From positions 91,900,646-91,964,645 of the forward strand of contig JARCOQ010000003.1 of NCBI GenBank assembly GCA_029207755.1: a stretch of DNA of 64,000 nt, written 5' to 3'. The notes under the pieces were generated by a model. It did no database searches, had not been told where the DNA came from, and saw nothing but the letters and a program-made list of their open reading frames with translations. Positions 61,101-64,000 of the stretch are shown piece after piece (the stretch's first letter is position 1; every line of letters begins with the position of its first letter). Source of the stretch: Chamaea fasciata. Lineage: Eukaryota; Chordata; Aves; Passeriformes; Sylviidae. The translations under genes and the position numbers were made by a program.

Positions 61101-64000
61101 TTATCATGGCAGGCAAACAAAATAGCCTAAAGTTATTTAACAGCTTATTCCCTCTATAGCTGTAGTTCTGCTTACCCAACTTTGAGTCATATATTCCTGT
61201 ACCCTGCCATGCATAAATCATGCTTACCCTTTCAGTAAGCCATTCTGTATGGGAATCCAATGGGATGCTTAGCTAGCAGAAGTCTGATTTGGGTCAAATA
61301 CAATGAAGAACTGCATGGCCAGGAGCTGGCAAAAGTTGACTGGCTCTTTTAGTATCAGCACACAGTTAGGTTGGTCTGTGTGTAGAAGAGTTTAAGCCTT
61401 CTTTTTTTAGTGTACAAATGAACCGGAAATGCTGAGAAAACTAATTGCAAGATTTCTGAGTAGTAGCCATACGGGGAGATGGCTGGATAAAAGGGTGAAA
61501 TGACAGCCACTCTTAGGTGTCCGGAACAGCCAGGCTGCACAGTTGCTCTGTTCAGTCAGGAGAGAGAGTGAGCAATCCCTCCAGAGAGTGAGTTGAAACT
61601 TGTACATTAAAATCCTCTCTAGTATGCACATTATGATAAACATCACTCTCTAAAGAAAACTACCTCTCTTCTGCTGATCCAGGGAGCTTAGAGACTAACC
61701 TCCTACCTTAAGTGTTTTGAGAGTTGGCCTGAGTGATACACTTTCCAATTTTACTGAAAAATTTCAAACTAAATAAAATGACATCTCATGGGCAAAGAAT
61801 AGAAAATGAGAATCTGATTAATATATTCAGGAGAATAAAGAACTTGATTGAGCTGGAAAACTTATATCCAAAAGCACAGACAATAATTAAGAAATAGAAT
61901 AGCCTTAAAGCACAAACTCTCCTTGCACCAAGTAAATGTAGTAAGATAAATATTTTTTCCGAAGCAATGCAGCTACAGATAATAAACTTACATTGCTGTA
62001 AAAGGAAAGGAAAGAAATGTTTGCCACTCATCAGTTTTACTCCTAATCTTTTTGGTGTGATTGACTGACAGAAGCCTTAACTGAGCACTCATAAAAAAAT
62101 GGTCTTTGATTCATGTGGTGTGTAAAATGGTTTAATTACCACTAAGCAGCAAAGCAGTGATGCTGAAATTGCCAACTTAACTGGTTTTGAGAAATAACAC
62201 ACTCTATTTTGCCCAGTAACATATGGCAGAATATTTTAATAATTTCATTAAAACTTTCTGCATATTTTTATGCTTCCTGTGTTCTGTGCTTCAAAGACCT
62301 GTAAATCAGATTCGTTGAAAAATGGTAGCAGTAATCAATAACTGTAAAATGGAGGAGTTCTGTGAAGCAGACAAAACAGCTTCACATGTAATGTGTCTGC
62401 AGTAAATTTGACTTGCCTTTGTTTCATAGATGCTATCTTCCAATGAAGATTGCAAGAAATCAGTTTATGTTTACAGTCATATAATAGCCTTGTTAAAATT
62501 ACTAGTTGTAAGTGGTATAAATAGGGGTTTATTTCAAAGGAAGTTCAATTTAGTAAATTTTACTAAAGTAAAAAAAAATCTAATCACAGGTACCAAAACC
62601 AAGAACTTTTGAGTCTTAATCCTATTGCTTTGGAAAACACAGCTTAAATTCTCCTCTTTTGTTTTTTTTTTATACAAAAATAGGAAAAAGTATGCATTTT
62701 CTTCATTGTCGCAGGTGTTCTAAATGTAAGTAATGAGTGGTTGATACACGGAACAACTCCAGCAGAAAAAAAAAAAAACATTCAAAATACATCATCTGCA
62801 AAGATTTTGTATTGTTCCTGGGTCTGTGTCCCTGCACAGAGCATATTATGAAATTGCAACTTAGTCCAGACATTTGTCTTTAATACTTTTTATTTCTTTT
62901 ATCAAAGCTTATCCTCTCCTTCCTTGTAACTAAGTTAAAATTCAGAATTTGGGCTCACATAGATTGAAGCCAACTTTTAAATGCCCAGAATAATCAGCCA
63001 CAGCAAAATTTCCAGCTTGTATGAAAGCCAGTTGTTCTCTGGTGGGCATCAGTCTCAAGGCAGAATGAGGCAGGTTGGTTCCTAAATTAATAAAAGCACT
63101 TAGAAGTTTCTCTTGGTTCTATCCACAGTCAGCAGAGAAGAAAAGAAGTTGGGTGAATTTGATTAATATTGAGATATCTGTCATAGTGTTTACAGGAATG
63201 AAGTTAAATAGTTAAACTATCATCCTAAGCACTGTTTCTCAAGGCCTTTTAGGTGGAAAACAACGGCTATTTCAGATTTTTCTTTACACGTGAAACAAAA
63301 CAGGCTTGAGCTTATTTCAAAAGTTTTGCAGATTCTTTTACACCAATGAAAGAACAGTTCTAATGATGTTTTCAACCATAAAAATACTTTTATTTTTAAT
63401 TTGAAATGGTTTCTGCAAATCCATAACTGCTGGTCGTTGAAACTTTTTTTTTTTTTTTTTACTTCATTTACTGAAATCTTCCAATTTATCACTGTTTAAA
63501 AGTGCCATTGGGGCATACTGGGGAATCATGTGAGAGAGGAATACTCTGGAGGTGTATACAGCTCTAGAAGTGTACAGGTCAAAAAGCACAGTCTTTTATT
63601 TGCAGGGATTTTAGTTCTACCTGATACCTGGGCTGTCATTTTCCTATTCTTTTGGAGTTAACCAAGCCATAATAATGAAACACTTTAAATTCCATTATCT
63701 GCTTATCTACTCTTTGTCCTAGAATGCATATGAGTTTCCAGAATATATGAATTCAAAATACATCAGATAATTGAAAATTAATGAATATGGGTTTTCTGGA
63801 ACATTCTTACTCAAAATCACAGAAGATAGCAAAAAGGTTACTGAGTTCTGTAAAATAAGACTGCAAGGAAATTGCAGAAATTGCTTAGGCCTTTCCAGAA
63901 TCCAAAAGAAAATGCTAAATGTATGTTCTAAGAGGTGCTCACCTAATTTTAAATTCATGGTCTGCTCAATGCTTTTGAGCATCTTCTGTATGGAAGGGTT
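58106..64000. other. Intron, no feature seen
   Basis: AT-rich with A- and T-runs (A12 at about 59186-59197, T17 at 63444-63460). No mobile element or exon recognised. Open frames up to 95 codons (60722-61009) have no domain character. Confidence 0.55.

Overview
The window looks like intronic DNA from a bird, most probably a songbird. It is AT-rich. It has fossil CR1 LINEs, whose 3' ends carry the ATTCTATG-like terminus and the 'AAGGGACCTTAAAGATCATC' type of motif. It also has several avian endogenous-retrovirus LTRs that I recognise from memory of avian repeat consensus sequences. G/T-rich or A/C-rich low-complexity tracts are scattered throughout. Nothing suggests a bacterial, phage or plasmid origin: there is no operon, no Shine-Dalgarno-led gene series, no tRNA or rRNA and no CRISPR array.

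The only protein-coding sequence I can support is one 113-bp internal exon at 8060-8172 on the + strand. It has a clean acceptor and a strong donor, and its reading matches the C-terminal half of the first CUB domain of CSMD1, a very large CUB/sushi membrane protein. On this reading 1-8059 is the end of the upstream intron and 8173-64000 the start of the downstream intron. CSMD1 introns are known to be exceptionally long, which fits the absence of another exon in 64 kb.

Layout. From about 2.96 to 4.30 kb two LTRs of one family lie tail to tail, and the first contains a 20-bp minisatellite. A further old retroelement-like block runs from about 4.45 to 5.17 kb. At 6.97-7.07 kb a T40 run faces an A29 run across 32 bp. 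The exon follows at 8.06 kb. At 10.4 and 14.8 kb there are short, near-perfect hairpins. An ERVL-type LTR lies at 15.5-16.0 kb. From 20.05 to 21.45 kb a minus-strand CR1, including the decayed end of its reverse-transcriptase reading frame, meets a plus-strand CR1. At 29.93 kb a 61-bp scar keeps only the two ends of an LTR, and at 30.98-31.11 kb there is a rearranged ERVL remnant. A second CR1 minus/plus pair lies at 32.05-33.59 kb and a CR1 3' end at 42.05 kb. At 49.0-49.65 kb a complete 635-bp solo LTR is flanked by a perfect 6-bp target-site duplication. At 56.1-58.1 kb there is an antisense LTR followed by a CR1 that a 559-bp solo LTR has split in two.

The rest is ordinary intron in which I see no genes. 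The longer open frames (up to 181 codons) have no recognisable domains and are best read as chance. I did not find a previously undescribed biological system. The interesting content is exon identity, nested and inverted retroelements, and several hairpin-forming sequences.
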